Assembly (NCBI RefSeq): GCF_947500985.1
Contig: NZ_CANMTX010000003.1
Coordinates: 248,001-312,000, forward strand
Length of the DNA stretch: 64,000 nt
Reading direction: 5' to 3'
Source: an uncultured Maribacter sp.
GTDB lineage: Bacteria > Bacteroidota > Bacteroidia > Flavobacteriales > Flavobacteriaceae
The position numbers were made by a program, and so were the translations under genes. The notes under the pieces are model-generated. The model made no database searches. It saw only the letters and a list, made by a program, of their open reading frames with translations, and was not told where the DNA came from. This document shows, one piece after another, positions 1 to 10,144 of this stretch; positions within the stretch are counted from its first letter, which is position 1, and the number at the start of each line of letters is the position of its first letter.

Positions 1-86
1 GAGCTTAGTTCTTCTTTTCGAAGTTTAAACCAAGAGTAAAAAGCTACAAAAGCTGTAAATGCAATAAATGTTAGGGCAGTGTACAT
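1..86 (-). CDS. Sodium:solute symporter (SSS family), N-terminal fragment cut by the window edge
   Basis: Only the first 28 codons are inside the window; the gene runs off the left edge. The ATG is the complement of 84-86. The peptide is a hydrophobic first helix (MYTALTFIAFTAFVAFYSWF) followed by a basic/acidic turn (KLRKEELS). This matches the start of Bacteroidota sodium/sugar symporters of the SSS family, where a 'DGYFLAGRS' segment normally follows; that part is not visible here. It lies directly downstream of myo-inositol oxygenase on the same strand, separated by a terminator hairpin. A TATCTTTA sequence (complement of 105-112) could be its own -7 element. Uptake of myo-inositol or a uronic acid is an inference from the neighbour. 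Confidence 0.7.
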   Translation of the reverse strand, partial: MYTALTFIAFTAFVAFYSWFKLRKEELS

Positions 87-124
87 AGTCTAGTTGGTTG
101 AATTTAAAGATAACGTGCAAAAAA

Positions 125-153
125 AATGCTCTAGTAAAAAATGCTAGAGCATT
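125..153 (-). terminator. Rho-independent terminator of the myo-inositol oxygenase gene
   Basis: A perfect 10-bp inverted repeat (arms 125-134 and 144-153, loop of 9) is followed on the minus strand by a run of about eight T. It lies 24 nt past the MIOX stop and separates MIOX from the symporter gene. Confidence 0.8.
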
Positions 154-176
154 GCTAAACTCAAATAATAGTTAAA

Positions 177-1055
177 TTAAAAACTCAACTTTTCGGGTAG
201 ATACTTCGCTACCAATTCCTTGTAATAAGGAAGTAATTCTTTAGCATCTGGTGGTACAGGTGCCTTTGAATATAGGTCGTAAGGGTTGAACTTTTTCACC
301 CATTCAAACATCTCAATATCTTTTGCGGTCATTAAATGCAAATAGTCATTTTCTCTATGTTGAGAGTAAAAAGAATGATATCTAATCATATATAATGCAG
401 GCTCTGGCAAATAATCTTTCATTATCTGGTACAGATATTCATCATGCCCCCAGCTCATTTTTACATTATCCAATCCACAATTGGGTGAGTATACACCGTA
501 CTTTGTATTATATCTACTATCTGTAGCATCTGGATTTGCACTAAAAAAATCTGGATATACAATTTTGTCTGAATAAGCACATCCTACTGGGAAAGTATCA
601 CCAACAACAGCCCATTGTGGCTCACCAAAGAGACATAATATTTTACCTAAATCGTGAATAAAACCTGTTAAGACGAACCAGTCTGGGTGCCCATCTGCCC
701 TAATAGCCTCTGAAGTTTGTAATAGATGCTGTAACTGATCTAAATCTATATCTGGATCGCTATCATCTACCAAGGTATTTAGAAAATCTACAGCTTCCCA
801 AATTGACATTTCACGTTTATTAAATTGCAGAAATTCTTTCTCTTTTTCAACAACAAAATCATAGGTCTGAAATTCATGGTTTACTCTATAAAATTCTTTA
901 ACTGTATCTAACCTTTCAGAATCTACATAATTTCTAAACTCTTCTTTTTCTTTTGTTGCCTCTTCTGGATCTGGATATCTCTCTAATAAATTATCTTCCC
1001 AATCATCAATATTATCCATGGGATTGTTCTGATTATTATTCAATGATTTTTCCAT
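177..1055 (-). CDS. Myo-inositol oxygenase (MIOX): myo-inositol + O2 to D-glucuronate
   Basis: The 292-residue protein matches the whole MIOX fold (human enzyme about 285 residues). All di-iron ligands of the family can be placed: H110 in [11 protein letters not shown]134 and D135 in GFIHDLGK, H204 in [10 protein letters not shown]227 in IRYHSFY, and D260 in NPYDLYSK. The signatures [10 protein letters not shown] and [21 protein letters not shown] are also present. There is no signal peptide, so it is cytoplasmic. Its product feeds the UxaC/SDR/UxuA steps encoded elsewhere in the window. The ATG at 1055 is used; an internal Met13 is an alternative start. The upstream region carries the TCCAT direct repeat shared with susC, which suggests HTCS control. 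A terminator follows the gene. Confidence 0.95.
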   Translation of the reverse strand: MEKSLNNNQNNPMDNIDDWEDNLLERYPDPEEATKEKEEFRNYVDSERLDTVKEFYRVNHEFQTYDFVVEKEKEFLQFNKREMSIWEAVDFLNTLVDDSDPDIDLDQLQHLLQTSEAIRADGHPDWFVLTGFIHDLGKILCLFGEPQWAVVGDTFPVGCAYSDKIVYPDFFSANPDATDSRYNTKYGVYSPNCGLDNVKMSWGHDEYLYQIMKDYLPEPALYMIRYHSFYSQHRENDYLHLMTAKDIEMFEWVKKFNPYDLYSKAPVPPDAKELLPYYKELVAKYLPEKLSF

Positions 1056-1121
1056 AAAAATTGTAATTAATGTTTTGAGTAAGTTGATAAGTTTTTTAGA
1101 TATCTAAAGCATATCTATCTG

Positions 1122-1175
1122 CAATTTATAGCAATTAAGCCATAAGCAAATGGATTATACCATCATAAACATGGA
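1122..1175 (-). promoter_or_regulatory. Putative HTCS box and promoter of the MIOX gene
   Basis: Read in the gene direction (minus strand), two TCCAT elements lie 21 bp apart start to start (complements of 1171-1175 and 1150-1154), the first in the context TCCATGTTT. Exactly 21 nt after the second element comes TAAATTG (complement of 1122-1128), resembling the Bacteroidota -7 box. The same arrangement precedes susC and the DUF1080 gene. Two-turn spacing of direct repeats suits a dimeric AraC-type regulator. Confidence 0.65.
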
Positions 1176-1207
1176 TTAATTAAAAGAAATTAAAAATATA
1201 AAAAACT

Positions 1208-4200
1208 CTATTTCAACAACTTACTAGGAGGAAAACCAAATTGCTTCTTAAAACACCTACTAAAATAGAGCGGGTCATTAAATCCTATTAAATCGGTTAC
1301 TTCAGACACATTGTATTTTTTTGTCTTGAGTAATTGTGCAGATTTTTTTAATCTAATGGTACGTATGAACTCGTTAGGTGCCAAGTCTGTCAGTTCTTTT
1401 ATTTTTCGATATAATTTAGAAGAGCTCATTCCTAATTCTCGACACAAATAGTTGGTAGTTAAATCTACATCATCAATACGCGATTCAATTATGTTCGTAA
1501 TCTGTTCCATTAAAGCTTTGTCTACAGGCGAATGTGTAAGTAAACCAACTTCACTTTCTACCTCATTCGAAAATTTTGATTTTAGTTCTAATCGGGTTTT
1601 AATAATATTTACAATTACAGATTTCAATAGAGAAGGATCAAAAGGTTTTACCAGATAAGCATCTGCCCCAACATTATATCCTTTCACCTGATCTTCATTT
1701 TCAGACAATGCCGTTAACAGCACTACAGGAATATGACTTATAAATTCATCATTTTTAAGCTCGTTGCAAAATTCTAATCCGTCCATTACCGGCATCATTA
1801 CATCAGCCACGCAAAGCATCGGTTTTATTTTTCTGCACAACTGTAAGCCTTCCTCACCATTTTCTGCCTCATAAACTTTATAGTATCCAGATAAATAATC
1901 AATTAAATATTTTCTAAGTTCAATATTATCTTCAATAACTAGAACTTTATCTTTTATCTCTGTATTAGTAGTCTTTCTTTTTACTGGAACGTAAGCTTCG
2001 GGTTCTGCAACTTCTTTCGTAGATATAAATTCAAATACTTCTTTTTTAGAATAACTACTTCTACCTATTGGAATTTCAACGGTAAATGTACTTCCTTCAT
2101 TAGGCTTACTTTCTACCACAATTGTCCCCTTATGCAATTCTACCAGCGACTTTACTAAAGATAGTCCAATACCAGAACCTGTATTGTTTTCTTTACTATT
2201 GGTAGCTTGATAAAAACGTGTGAAAATTTTACCTTGGCTTTTTAACGGTATACCAATACCATCATCACTAACTTCAATAACCAATATTTCGTTATTGCTT
2301 TCTTTGAGTTTAATATACAAATCTACATGCCCGTATTTATTGGTGAATTTAATGGCATTAGATAAAAGGTTGTATAAAATTTTATCGAACTTATCTCTAT
2401 CGACCCAACCAAAAAGGGTTTCTTCTTCACTGTTTATATTTAATTCAATTTGCTTATTGTAAGCAAACTCTTTAAAAGATTCGAATGTATTGGTAGTAAA
2501 TAAAAAAACATCTGTTTTAGAAACCTTAAGCTTTAACTCACCTGTTTGTGCCTTTCTGAAATCAAGCACTTGATTCACCAAATTTAAAAGTCTGCTCGCA
2601 TTTTGGTGAATTAGATTGAACCTACTTTTTTGATATTCAGTACTACTTTCATTAGTTTCTTCTAGTAATTGTTTTGCCGGACCCAAAATCAAGGTTAAAG
2701 GTGTTCTTAACTCATGAGATATATTCGTAAAAAAACGAAGTTTTTCGTTGTTCAATTTAATATCACGCTCTCTGTTTACCTTCTCAGTTACAAGCTCTTG
2801 CTTTAATCGTAACCTATTCTTCATTTCTTTTCTTATGAAATAAATTATAAGGATAAAAATCAGAAGGAATAAAAGCAATGCTTGGTATGTTAACCAAAAG
2901 GGGGGTGTAATTGTAATGTTATATGAATTTACATCGCTCCAAAACCCATCACTATTACTAGATTTAATTTTAAAGGTATATTCTCCTGGAAACAAGTTTG
3001 TGTATTGAACCGTACGAGAATTACTTGAGGTAGAAATCCAGTTTTCATCAAAGCCCTCTAACATGTATTCAAACTTATTCAGTTTTTCATTGACATATGA
3101 CGGTGCCGAAAATTGAAGTGAAAAGTTTCTGTTTTTATAATCTAATATTACGCTTCTAGTTTCGTTTAAATCTTTTTCTAAAGGAATTTGGTTATTAATT
3201 TCCGTACCTGGATATATTACTTCGTTCTGAATTTTAAATTCAGTAATCATTGGTTTTTTAGCTATTTTATTTTCACTGATGGCATAAGGAGAAAAATATA
3301 TAATTCCGTTTTTACCTCCCAAATAAATATTTGAATTCTCATAGCTATGGAAACCACTAGAACTAAAAACATCTAATCTGTTTCCGCTTTTAACGTCATA
3401 AATATTATAGCTCTCTAAATTAGATTTTAATCTGGCGACACTATTGCTGTTCATGTTAAACCAGATATCACCATTGGTATAGGTTAGCATATCTGTTATC
3501 CATCTATCTTTTAGTTCTTTTGGCTCTTTTAAGGGCTCGAAATTTCTCTTATCTGCGTTAAATACGCTTAAGCCTTGCCTGGTAGAGGCCCACAATCGAC
3601 CTTCATTATCAAACATAATATCACTGACATTATCATGTGGCAGACCTTCATCTATTATAGAAGTTGATTTAAAATATTCAAAAGTATTTTCAACTCTCGC
3701 ATATTTTACGACCCCGGTCTCTGTTGCAAACCATATATTAAGATCATCTTCATTAACAATCTCATTTATTTGATAGTCTTTTAATAACGTTTCTGTACGC
3801 TCTTCTTTTTTAAGTGTGTTCGTATTCAATATTATCGCCCCTTCACCAAAAGAACCAATTACTAACTTATCATCGTTTAAAGTCTCAAATGCGAAAATTG
3901 GTGATTGTTCAAAGCCAATAGCTATTTCTTTAGATGTATTCTGCTCGTAATTATAAACCAGTAATTTACCATTCCATAATCCGCAGTAAAATAAATTACC
4001 ATCAATAGAATATATACTTGCAATATCTTTTTGATTATTATAAAGCGGTAAAAATGCCTCTTCTTCAGAAATAAAAAGTCCGCTATGTCGTGTAGCTACT
4101 ATTACCTTATCATCATAAGTTTTGGCAAAACCACGAATTCTAGGTACTTGATTATTTATATGTAGAGAGATATCTTTATTGATGTTAAATTGGTTTTCAT

Positions 4201-5242
4201 AAGGATCATATTTATCTAACCCATCTTCTGTACCGATCCATAGTACGCCAGAGGCATCAAAAAATAAAGACGAAACCATATTATCTACCAGCGAAGTATC
4301 ATCTGGTAATTCAGAATAATACCATTTAAAATCACCAGCACTAATATTTTCTAACTGATCACAAACAATTAAACCGCCTAAGGTGCCAACCCAATATTTA
4401 CCATCTGGTGCTTGAATTACAGATAGAAAATACGGCCCTAATCCATCTTTAACCTCTGGATCTTTAATTTCAAGATTTTCAAATTCGTTTTTTGTTCTAT
4501 TCAGTTTATATAAACCTTCTCTAGTACCTATAAAAATATCTGATTTTGCGTCTTCGTATATAAAGTTTAAATACGGATTTTTTTCTACCGAATTTGGTAT
4601 TGATAGGTTATATATTATTTTCTGCTTTACTTCTCCCTCAACACCCAAAGTTAATTTAGCAACTCCGCCCGAATCATAACTACCAATCCAAATATCACCG
4701 TTTTTATCTTCGAAAATTTCTTTGATATAATTAAAACCTACTATATCAACTTTTTTAAATCTATCAGATTTGTTGTTTAATATATATAGCCCGCTATTTT
4801 TGGTGCCTACCCAAACCCGTTTGTATTTATCTACATAAACAGATCTAATTTCTGCTTCAGGCAAACCATCTTCATTATCCTTTTCGGGTAAATATGTACT
4901 AAATATTTGGGTATCGGTTTTAAAAAGAGAAAGACCATTTCTAGTACCAATCCATAAACTATTAGAATCTTCATCTAATTCTAAAGCGGTAATATCATCA
5001 TTGTATAACTTGGTATTAGCTGTAGAAGAACTTAAATAAGATTTAAACTCATAACCATCAAACCGGTTTAGACCAGAGAATGTACCCAACCACAAAAAGC
5101 CATGTTTATCTTGAACAATATGCCTAACGGCATTATGAGATAAGCCACTATCATCATTATAATGCTCAAATTTTATATTCTGTGCAGTTAAGCTAGCTAC
5201 AAAAAATATGGTACTAAAAAATATGCCAAAAAGATTTCGCAT
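1208..5242 (-). CDS. Hybrid two-component system (HTCS) sensor-regulator of the utilisation locus
   Basis: This 1344-residue one-protein sensor/regulator probably senses a periplasmic breakdown product of the target glycan. Domains in order: signal peptide 1-20; two seven-bladed-type Reg_prop beta-propeller regions with repeated WxGT-like motifs (about 25-690); Y_Y_Y domain (about 700-770); one transmembrane helix (about 777-800); HisKA with phospho-acceptor H843 in NISHELRTPL; HATPase_c with an N box (LLSNAIKF) and G boxes (DDGIGIP, GSGIGLSL); a receiver domain with phospho-acceptor D1147 in ADVMMP; and a C-terminal AraC-type HTH (about 1250-1344). The family normally activates the adjacent susCD locus. 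It is the last gene of the minus-strand hydrolase cluster and faces MIOX across the conserved TCCAT repeat. Confidence 0.95.
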   Translation of the reverse strand: MRNLFGIFFSTIFFVASLTAQNIKFEHYNDDSGLSHNAVRHIVQDKHGFLWLGTFSGLNRFDGYEFKSYLSSSTANTKLYNDDITALELDEDSNSLWIGTRNGLSLFKTDTQIFSTYLPEKDNEDGLPEAEIRSVYVDKYKRVWVGTKNSGLYILNNKSDRFKKVDIVGFNYIKEIFEDKNGDIWIGSYDSGGVAKLTLGVEGEVKQKIIYNLSIPNSVEKNPYLNFIYEDAKSDIFIGTREGLYKLNRTKNEFENLEIKDPEVKDGLGPYFLSVIQAPDGKYWVGTLGGLIVCDQLENISAGDFKWYYSELPDDTSLVDNMVSSLFFDASGVLWIGTEDGLDKYDPYENQFNINKDISLHINNQVPRIRGFAKTYDDKVIVATRHSGLFISEEEAFLPLYNNQKDIASIYSIDGNLFYCGLWNGKLLVYNYEQNTSKEIAIGFEQSPIFAFETLNDDKLVIGSFGEGAIILNTNTLKKEERTETLLKDYQINEIVNEDDLNIWFATETGVVKYARVENTFEYFKSTSIIDEGLPHDNVSDIMFDNEGRLWASTRQGLSVFNADKRNFEPLKEPKELKDRWITDMLTYTNGDIWFNMNSNSVARLKSNLESYNIYDVKSGNRLDVFSSSGFHSYENSNIYLGGKNGIIYFSPYAISENKIAKKPMITEFKIQNEVIYPGTEINNQIPLEKDLNETRSVILDYKNRNFSLQFSAPSYVNEKLNKFEYMLEGFDENWISTSSNSRTVQYTNLFPGEYTFKIKSSNSDGFWSDVNSYNITITPPFWLTYQALLLFLLIFILIIYFIRKEMKNRLRLKQELVTEKVNRERDIKLNNEKLRFFTNISHELRTPLTLILGPAKQLLEETNESSTEYQKSRFNLIHQNASRLLNLVNQVLDFRKAQTGELKLKVSKTDVFLFTTNTFESFKEFAYNKQIELNINSEEETLFGWVDRDKFDKILYNLLSNAIKFTNKYGHVDLYIKLKESNNEILVIEVSDDGIGIPLKSQGKIFTRFYQATNSKENNTGSGIGLSLVKSLVELHKGTIVVESKPNEGSTFTVEIPIGRSSYSKKEVFEFISTKEVAEPEAYVPVKRKTTNTEIKDKVLVIEDNIELRKYLIDYLSGYYKVYEAENGEEGLQLCRKIKPMLCVADVMMPVMDGLEFCNELKNDEFISHIPVVLLTALSENEDQVKGYNVGADAYLVKPFDPSLLKSVIVNIIKTRLELKSKFSNEVESEVGLLTHSPVDKALMEQITNIIESRIDDVDLTTNYLCRELGMSSSKLYRKIKELTDLAPNEFIRTIRLKKSAQLLKTKKYNVSEVTDLIGFNDPLYFSRCFKKQFGFPPSKLLK

Positions 5243-5303
5243 GTGTTGTTTGAGTCGTTGAGTTAAGTTGTCTATAAATGTACAAAAGCTTAAAGTAAAA
5301 GAA

Positions 5304-7199
5304 TTAAGGTGATTTTCTGTTTATTTCACCTAGCTCTAAATCAATTACAAAATGATTCGAAGGTTCTCCCTTTCTACTTTTTTCAAATATTTCTGCCCAT
5401 TCTTTTAAATATGGATCATCTATTATTTTTAATTGATTACAGACCATTTCATATTGCTTTAAACGAATTTCACCAATGTCGTCAAATGCCAATTCATCTG
5501 CGCTTCTTAATCTATAAAAATCATAAATCATATGAAACCCTGTCCATGTTTTAAAATCTTCAAGATCTAGATTAGCAGATACTAATTCTGTCACAAGACT
5601 ATCTTTATTTTCTGTGGTTGAGAATAATAATTCTGCCCCTGTTTTATTTAAAAAAATTTCAGAGAAATTAACAGGAAAATCATTTGGTAAAAATCGTAAT
5701 CGCACCAATTCTTTTAAATGCCAAGCAGTAAATTCTTTATAATTCTTGGTAGACAAAATCTCTTTGTCCCAAATAGTAGAAGCCTCTATTGCTTTTAAAT
5801 ATTCATATTCTTTTTCATATAAAGGGAACAAGTTATTAAAACCTTTTACAGATTTCAACACTACAGTTTCTACTTGAAACTTCGTATTAGATTTTATGGT
5901 CAACAACTTATAAGCTGGTGCATAGGCAGCTAACGACGGTGTTTGTATATTGAATAGTGTATTGCCATTATTATTTTTTCGTACACCTGTGTCATTAATA
6001 TGCATATGACCACCAAAGTGTATTTGTATACCTGCATTTGCAAATGTTTCTGCAACTTCTTCATTTGGTACTCGATGCAATTGCATTTTACCTTCTCCAA
6101 AAAAATGCTTCATTTCTTTTGAAGCATCATCATTAAAATCTATCATTGGGTAATGACTAAAGGCTATCAATACCTTGTCTTTGTCTTTTGCTTGCGCTGC
6201 AACCTTTTTTACCCAAGTAATTAAATGTGTTTTTTGTAATAAAACATTGTTGTAGCCAATACTTGCACCTGAAAAATCTTTTGCATTTTCAGAAATGGCA
6301 GATAGTTTTTTATTTGGCAAATAAACATTCGCATCTATTGCCAAAAGCCAAACACCTCCTTTTAGCTCTACTAAATAACTGGCATCTGGATGTCTATTAA
6401 ATTCATCTATTGCATAAGTTCTATTTTCTAAAGCTGAGGCATTTGTTGCTTTATCAAATGAATAGTTTTCGTAATTGTATTTAGAAAAGGGAGTTTCCCA
6501 ATACACGTATTTTTTCTGAGGATAAAACCCAAAGGCAGACATTTCGTTTAAAATATCTTTATAACCCCATTTTTTTATTTCAGTCGTTATTATTGGAGTG
6601 AGTTGCCCAGCAACGGTATCCTTAATATTTTCAACAGCACTGGTTATAATTTGTTCTTTACCCCCCGCTCCCAGAAAATCTGTTTTACCAGATTCTTGTG
6701 TAAATGGTTTAACAGGATCATGATTACCTGTGGTGGCAAAAAATAAGATTCCGTGGTTTTTGGAGTATTTGTCCAAAATCTTCCGTAAACCTTTAACGTG
6801 AACGGGTTGACCATCATCACTAAAATCACCGGGTAATGCTACGTATTTTATTCCTCTGACGACAATATCATCTAGGGCTTCAATGAATGCAAAGTAGTTT
6901 TCATTAAATATTCTGGTCGATTGCAATTGCGCATTCATGGTACGAATATTCACAAAGTCGCCCGTTTCTGGGTTTTTGATTCCTTTGTAATCGGCATCTT
7001 CAAAATGTGCATAGATATCTTGAAAATGTGCATCTGCAATGAACGCAATTTTCACTTCTTCAAATTCCTTTTCCTTTTTATTGCCACAAGAAAGCATCAA
7101 ATATAGCAGAACAACACATAGAAATCTATACTGCTGTTTTATACTAAATTGATTTATTTTTTGACCGTTTCTTTCGGAAACGCATAGCTCTTTTTCCAT
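5304..7199 (-). CDS. Calcineurin-like metallophosphoesterase, probable lipoprotein
   Basis: The metallophosphoesterase motifs appear in order: IADAH, PGDFSDDG, TTGNHD, FSHYP and GGHMH, which supply the two-metal site. The N-terminus carries a hydrophobic stretch ending in a lipobox (LMLSCGN), so it is probably membrane-anchored and exported. An in-frame ATG at 7253 lies deep inside the GH115 gene. The ATG at 7199, which overlaps GH115 by 46 nt, is preferred but still gives a long n-region (lipobox Cys at residue 38), so a non-ATG start nearer the lipobox is possible. The C-terminal 250 residues have no motif I recognise. Its place in the locus beside a PI-PLC-like protein suggests removal of phosphate from a phosphorylated sugar, inositol or lipid headgroup. 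The substrate is not shown. Confidence 0.85.
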   Translation of the reverse strand: MEKELCVSERNGQKINQFSIKQQYRFLCVVLLYLMLSCGNKKEKEFEEVKIAFIADAHFQDIYAHFEDADYKGIKNPETGDFVNIRTMNAQLQSTRIFNENYFAFIEALDDIVVRGIKYVALPGDFSDDGQPVHVKGLRKILDKYSKNHGILFFATTGNHDPVKPFTQESGKTDFLGAGGKEQIITSAVENIKDTVAGQLTPIITTEIKKWGYKDILNEMSAFGFYPQKKYVYWETPFSKYNYENYSFDKATNASALENRTYAIDEFNRHPDASYLVELKGGVWLLAIDANVYLPNKKLSAISENAKDFSGASIGYNNVLLQKTHLITWVKKVAAQAKDKDKVLIAFSHYPMIDFNDDASKEMKHFFGEGKMQLHRVPNEEVAETFANAGIQIHFGGHMHINDTGVRKNNNGNTLFNIQTPSLAAYAPAYKLLTIKSNTKFQVETVVLKSVKGFNNLFPLYEKEYEYLKAIEASTIWDKEILSTKNYKEFTAWHLKELVRLRFLPNDFPVNFSEIFLNKTGAELLFSTTENKDSLVTELVSANLDLEDFKTWTGFHMIYDFYRLRSADELAFDDIGEIRLKQYEMVCNQLKIIDDPYLKEWAEIFEKSRKGEPSNHFVIDLELGEINRKSP

Positions 7200-10144
7200 C
7201 CTCCTAAATCTATCAACACTTGATCTATCATTACTCCAGGGTCTACCATCCATATTCTTAATGTGTGTTTCCCTGCTTTATTTACAATTTGTTTTGCAGA
7301 TTTTACTGATGCGTTTTTAAGCACATTCTCTTTCCATTCATCACTGCGACCTATAGTTTCAAAATCTACAAAAACTGGTGTAGCATCATCAATAGAAACT
7401 GCACAACGTACACCAATACCATTATATGGAGCATGAGTGGGCACTGCCTGTAAATTCACCTCAACTTCACCAAAATTAAAAGTATAAAAATCATATTCTA
7501 AAACCGGACTATTCGCTTTAATTTCTTCCATGTCCACTAAAGGCGTTGCAGTTCTAGGTAGCGCCGTAATTACTTTATTGGTATACCCCATACCTTCAAA
7601 CAACGTCCAATTTGCTTCTTTACCATCCTTTTTTCGGGTATAATTCTCTGCATTTATAGAAACATAACCTTTATCTTCTACAAAACCTTTATAGTTATTT
7701 AATGTTTCAAATTTAGGATTGTAGGCTGATACACCAATGGTGGTAGTTTTCCCCTCCGATATAAAATCTATAGCGCTATTTACCTTGAAACTTGGAGGAA
7801 TCAATTGAAAATCATGCCCTAAAGGAGCTTCCTTTTTATTCTCCCCTTGCGGAATTTTACTCCAATCGATACTCACCCAAATTCGTTTTTCTAAACTATT
7901 AGCATTTAAGGTTCCTTTACTTTCTGATAACAGAATCCAATCTGCCTTTGGTTTTGCTTGCCAATTAACTGTACCCTTTCCATTTGCAAAAAGATCAATA
8001 AAATAAGTACTGTTCGTGTAGCTATTAAAAACAGGAAGCACATCTGCATAGCTATTAATGACCTTATTGTTAACCTCCATTTGATAGCCTTCTAAAGCTA
8101 AACCAAGACTAGCTTTTTCAATATTAGTAACATTTGATGTTGCCGGTTGCGCAAAAACCGGTAGAAAACGCGGAGCCATCGTCATTATATGGTTCCATTT
8201 CCCATTTTTAAGTGCTGTATTATAGTAATCTGTTTCTGTGGCAATACGATCATAGGCTTCTTCTGATAATGTTCCAAATGCATTAGCACTCTGCCTACCT
8301 TGCTTAGCTGTGAACTTATTCTTAAAACTATACAACCATTTCTGATTTAATTTTGATGCACCAATTACTGGGTAATACACTAATTGATAAAAAGCATCTT
8401 TTCTAAATACTGGTATTTCATTATATATATTTTCAGTAGCATCAATTATTTTTTGATAGCTTTCTATACGTCCCGAAACTTCATCACCATAATGGTACTG
8501 GGTTAATTCCGTTTCCCCTTCTTTTGTCACAGGTTCAACTTGGCTCCATGCCATAAACTCAGGTCTTCTTATATATGCCAGTCGGTTATTCTCAAATAAA
8601 ACATCTGTAATTTTAGATGCAGATGCCTCTCCAAATTCGCGCGATGCCCAATACTTGGTATGATTTTTTATCGACGAACTTTCTTTAAAGTCATCTATAT
8701 TCCAAGCCATATCTAAAAAGAGCTCAATATTATATTCGTGTGGTTTAATATCCCCACAGTTCAAGATCCATATATCACGAGATTGGAACTCATATGCTTT
8801 TGACATTTCTTCCCACATTAAAACTGGGTTGCTAGAATTTAACCAGAGATAATCATGTGGTCTTCCCCAATAAGAAGTGTGATAATATACCCCAGCACCA
8901 CCAGACCTTTTTTGTTCTTTCGGATTACTTAACTGACGTATATACCCATAATTATCATCGGTCCAGACAAGGCTTATATCTTCAGGTAATTTCAGTCCGC
9001 TTTGGTAGTAATTCAACACTTCTTTATAAGGCACAAAAGCTTGCGGAACATTCTTTGGTTCTTTTTTGGTTTCCTTTTTTAAGATGGCACGCTGATCGGT
9101 TATAACACGTTCTAATAAACTAACCTGTGCATTGGTATCATCTTCGCCAACGATCATTGGCGAATCATGCTCACCACGCATACCTGTGGTATATATACCT
9201 TCCAATTTTGCGGTCTCTTTTACTCTCTTGGTAAATAGGCTCTTAATGGTTTCTGAATTGGTATCATATCGATATTCTCCCATATCGTCATGTTTCCATT
9301 CAGTATTTATATTGCTAAGCATAGGCTCGGCATGCGATGTACCGATTACTATAGCATAATCATCTGCAACGAATTTGTTCTCTGGGTAAGAATAAAAAGG
9401 TTTGGTACTTGAATGCATTGCAGGCCAAATAGTATTTGCTCTTAATCGTAATAACAATTCAAATACTTTGGCATAAGTTTTTGGACCTATATCACCAGTT
9501 TCTTGCTCATAATTTAAGGCTGCCCACCGTTGTAATCCCCAATCTTCATCATTTAAAAAGACGCCTCTATATTTTACTGAAGGGGATTTCGAAACTTCTT
9601 TTTTAATGGAAAGAGAGAGTGACTCTTTTTTAGTCGGAGTAACATCTGCCCACCATTCCCATGGAGATACGCCTATTTTTCTGGAGAGTTCTAAAATACC
9701 ATAAGCTGTTCCTCTTCTATCACTACCTACAACAACTAAAGCTTTCTTAATAGTGGATGTTGGGTTTTCAACAATCTGAATCCTATACCGTTCCCATTGA
9801 CCTTCAATTAAAGAAACGTCAATTTTACCAGCAGCGATCATTTTATCAATCCATTTACTCTTACCTATTGTACCTGCTATTATTGTAGTTTCAGACTTAT
9901 TATCTTTAGTGGAAACAACAGGTTTTTTACCAGTTATCTTTTCAATATCAGTTGCAAATATGTTTGATGCTATGGTGACTACTTTTGCATCTTTCTTATC
10001 AATTAAAATAGAGGCAATCGTATTTCCCGCTACAAGTGTAAAATCAGAAGTAGCTTGCTCTTGTGCCGCTAATACTGACAGCTGAAAGCAAACGAGCAGT
10101 ATAACTACATTTTTAATTAGGTTACTTTTTCTTAATTTTCTCAT
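7154..10144 (-). CDS. GH115 alpha-glucuronidase, secreted
   Basis: The protein matches GH115 along its whole length (about 996 residues): an N-terminal alpha/beta domain (TIIAGTIGKS, VVVGSDRRGTAYGILELS, GVSPWEWWADV), a TIM barrel (KYRGVFLNDEDWG, LLRLRANTIWPAMH, SHAEPM, MRGEHDSP, LVWTDDNYGYIRQL, YYHTSYWGRPHDYLW, WILNCGDIKPHE), a helical domain and a C-terminal beta domain. The family removes alpha-linked (4-O-methyl-)glucuronic acid from polysaccharides. I chose the ATG at 10144 because it begins a clean signal peptide (MRKLRKSNLIKNVVILLVCF, ending near VLAAQ); ATGs at 10159 and 10153 are alternatives. The start overlaps the PI-PLC-like gene by 23 nt, implying translational coupling. Released glucuronate would enter the UxaC route. 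Confidence 0.93.
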   Translation of the reverse strand: MRKLRKSNLIKNVVILLVCFQLSVLAAQEQATSDFTLVAGNTIASILIDKKDAKVVTIASNIFATDIEKITGKKPVVSTKDNKSETTIIAGTIGKSKWIDKMIAAGKIDVSLIEGQWERYRIQIVENPTSTIKKALVVVGSDRRGTAYGILELSRKIGVSPWEWWADVTPTKKESLSLSIKKEVSKSPSVKYRGVFLNDEDWGLQRWAALNYEQETGDIGPKTYAKVFELLLRLRANTIWPAMHSSTKPFYSYPENKFVADDYAIVIGTSHAEPMLSNINTEWKHDDMGEYRYDTNSETIKSLFTKRVKETAKLEGIYTTGMRGEHDSPMIVGEDDTNAQVSLLERVITDQRAILKKETKKEPKNVPQAFVPYKEVLNYYQSGLKLPEDISLVWTDDNYGYIRQLSNPKEQKRSGGAGVYYHTSYWGRPHDYLWLNSSNPVLMWEEMSKAYEFQSRDIWILNCGDIKPHEYNIELFLDMAWNIDDFKESSSIKNHTKYWASREFGEASASKITDVLFENNRLAYIRRPEFMAWSQVEPVTKEGETELTQYHYGDEVSGRIESYQKIIDATENIYNEIPVFRKDAFYQLVYYPVIGASKLNQKWLYSFKNKFTAKQGRQSANAFGTLSEEAYDRIATETDYYNTALKNGKWNHIMTMAPRFLPVFAQPATSNVTNIEKASLGLALEGYQMEVNNKVINSYADVLPVFNSYTNSTYFIDLFANGKGTVNWQAKPKADWILLSESKGTLNANSLEKRIWVSIDWSKIPQGENKKEAPLGHDFQLIPPSFKVNSAIDFISEGKTTTIGVSAYNPKFETLNNYKGFVEDKGYVSINAENYTRKKDGKEANWTLFEGMGYTNKVITALPRTATPLVDMEEIKANSPVLEYDFYTFNFGEVEVNLQAVPTHAPYNGIGVRCAVSIDDATPVFVDFETIGRSDEWKENVLKNASVKSAKQIVNKAGKHTLRIWMVDPGVMIDQVLIDLGGWKKSYAFPKETVKK

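Noticed and set aside
7200-7253. Upstream ATG at 7253 for the phosphoesterase
   Set aside because: It would place 18 extra residues before an already long signal region, inside GH115.
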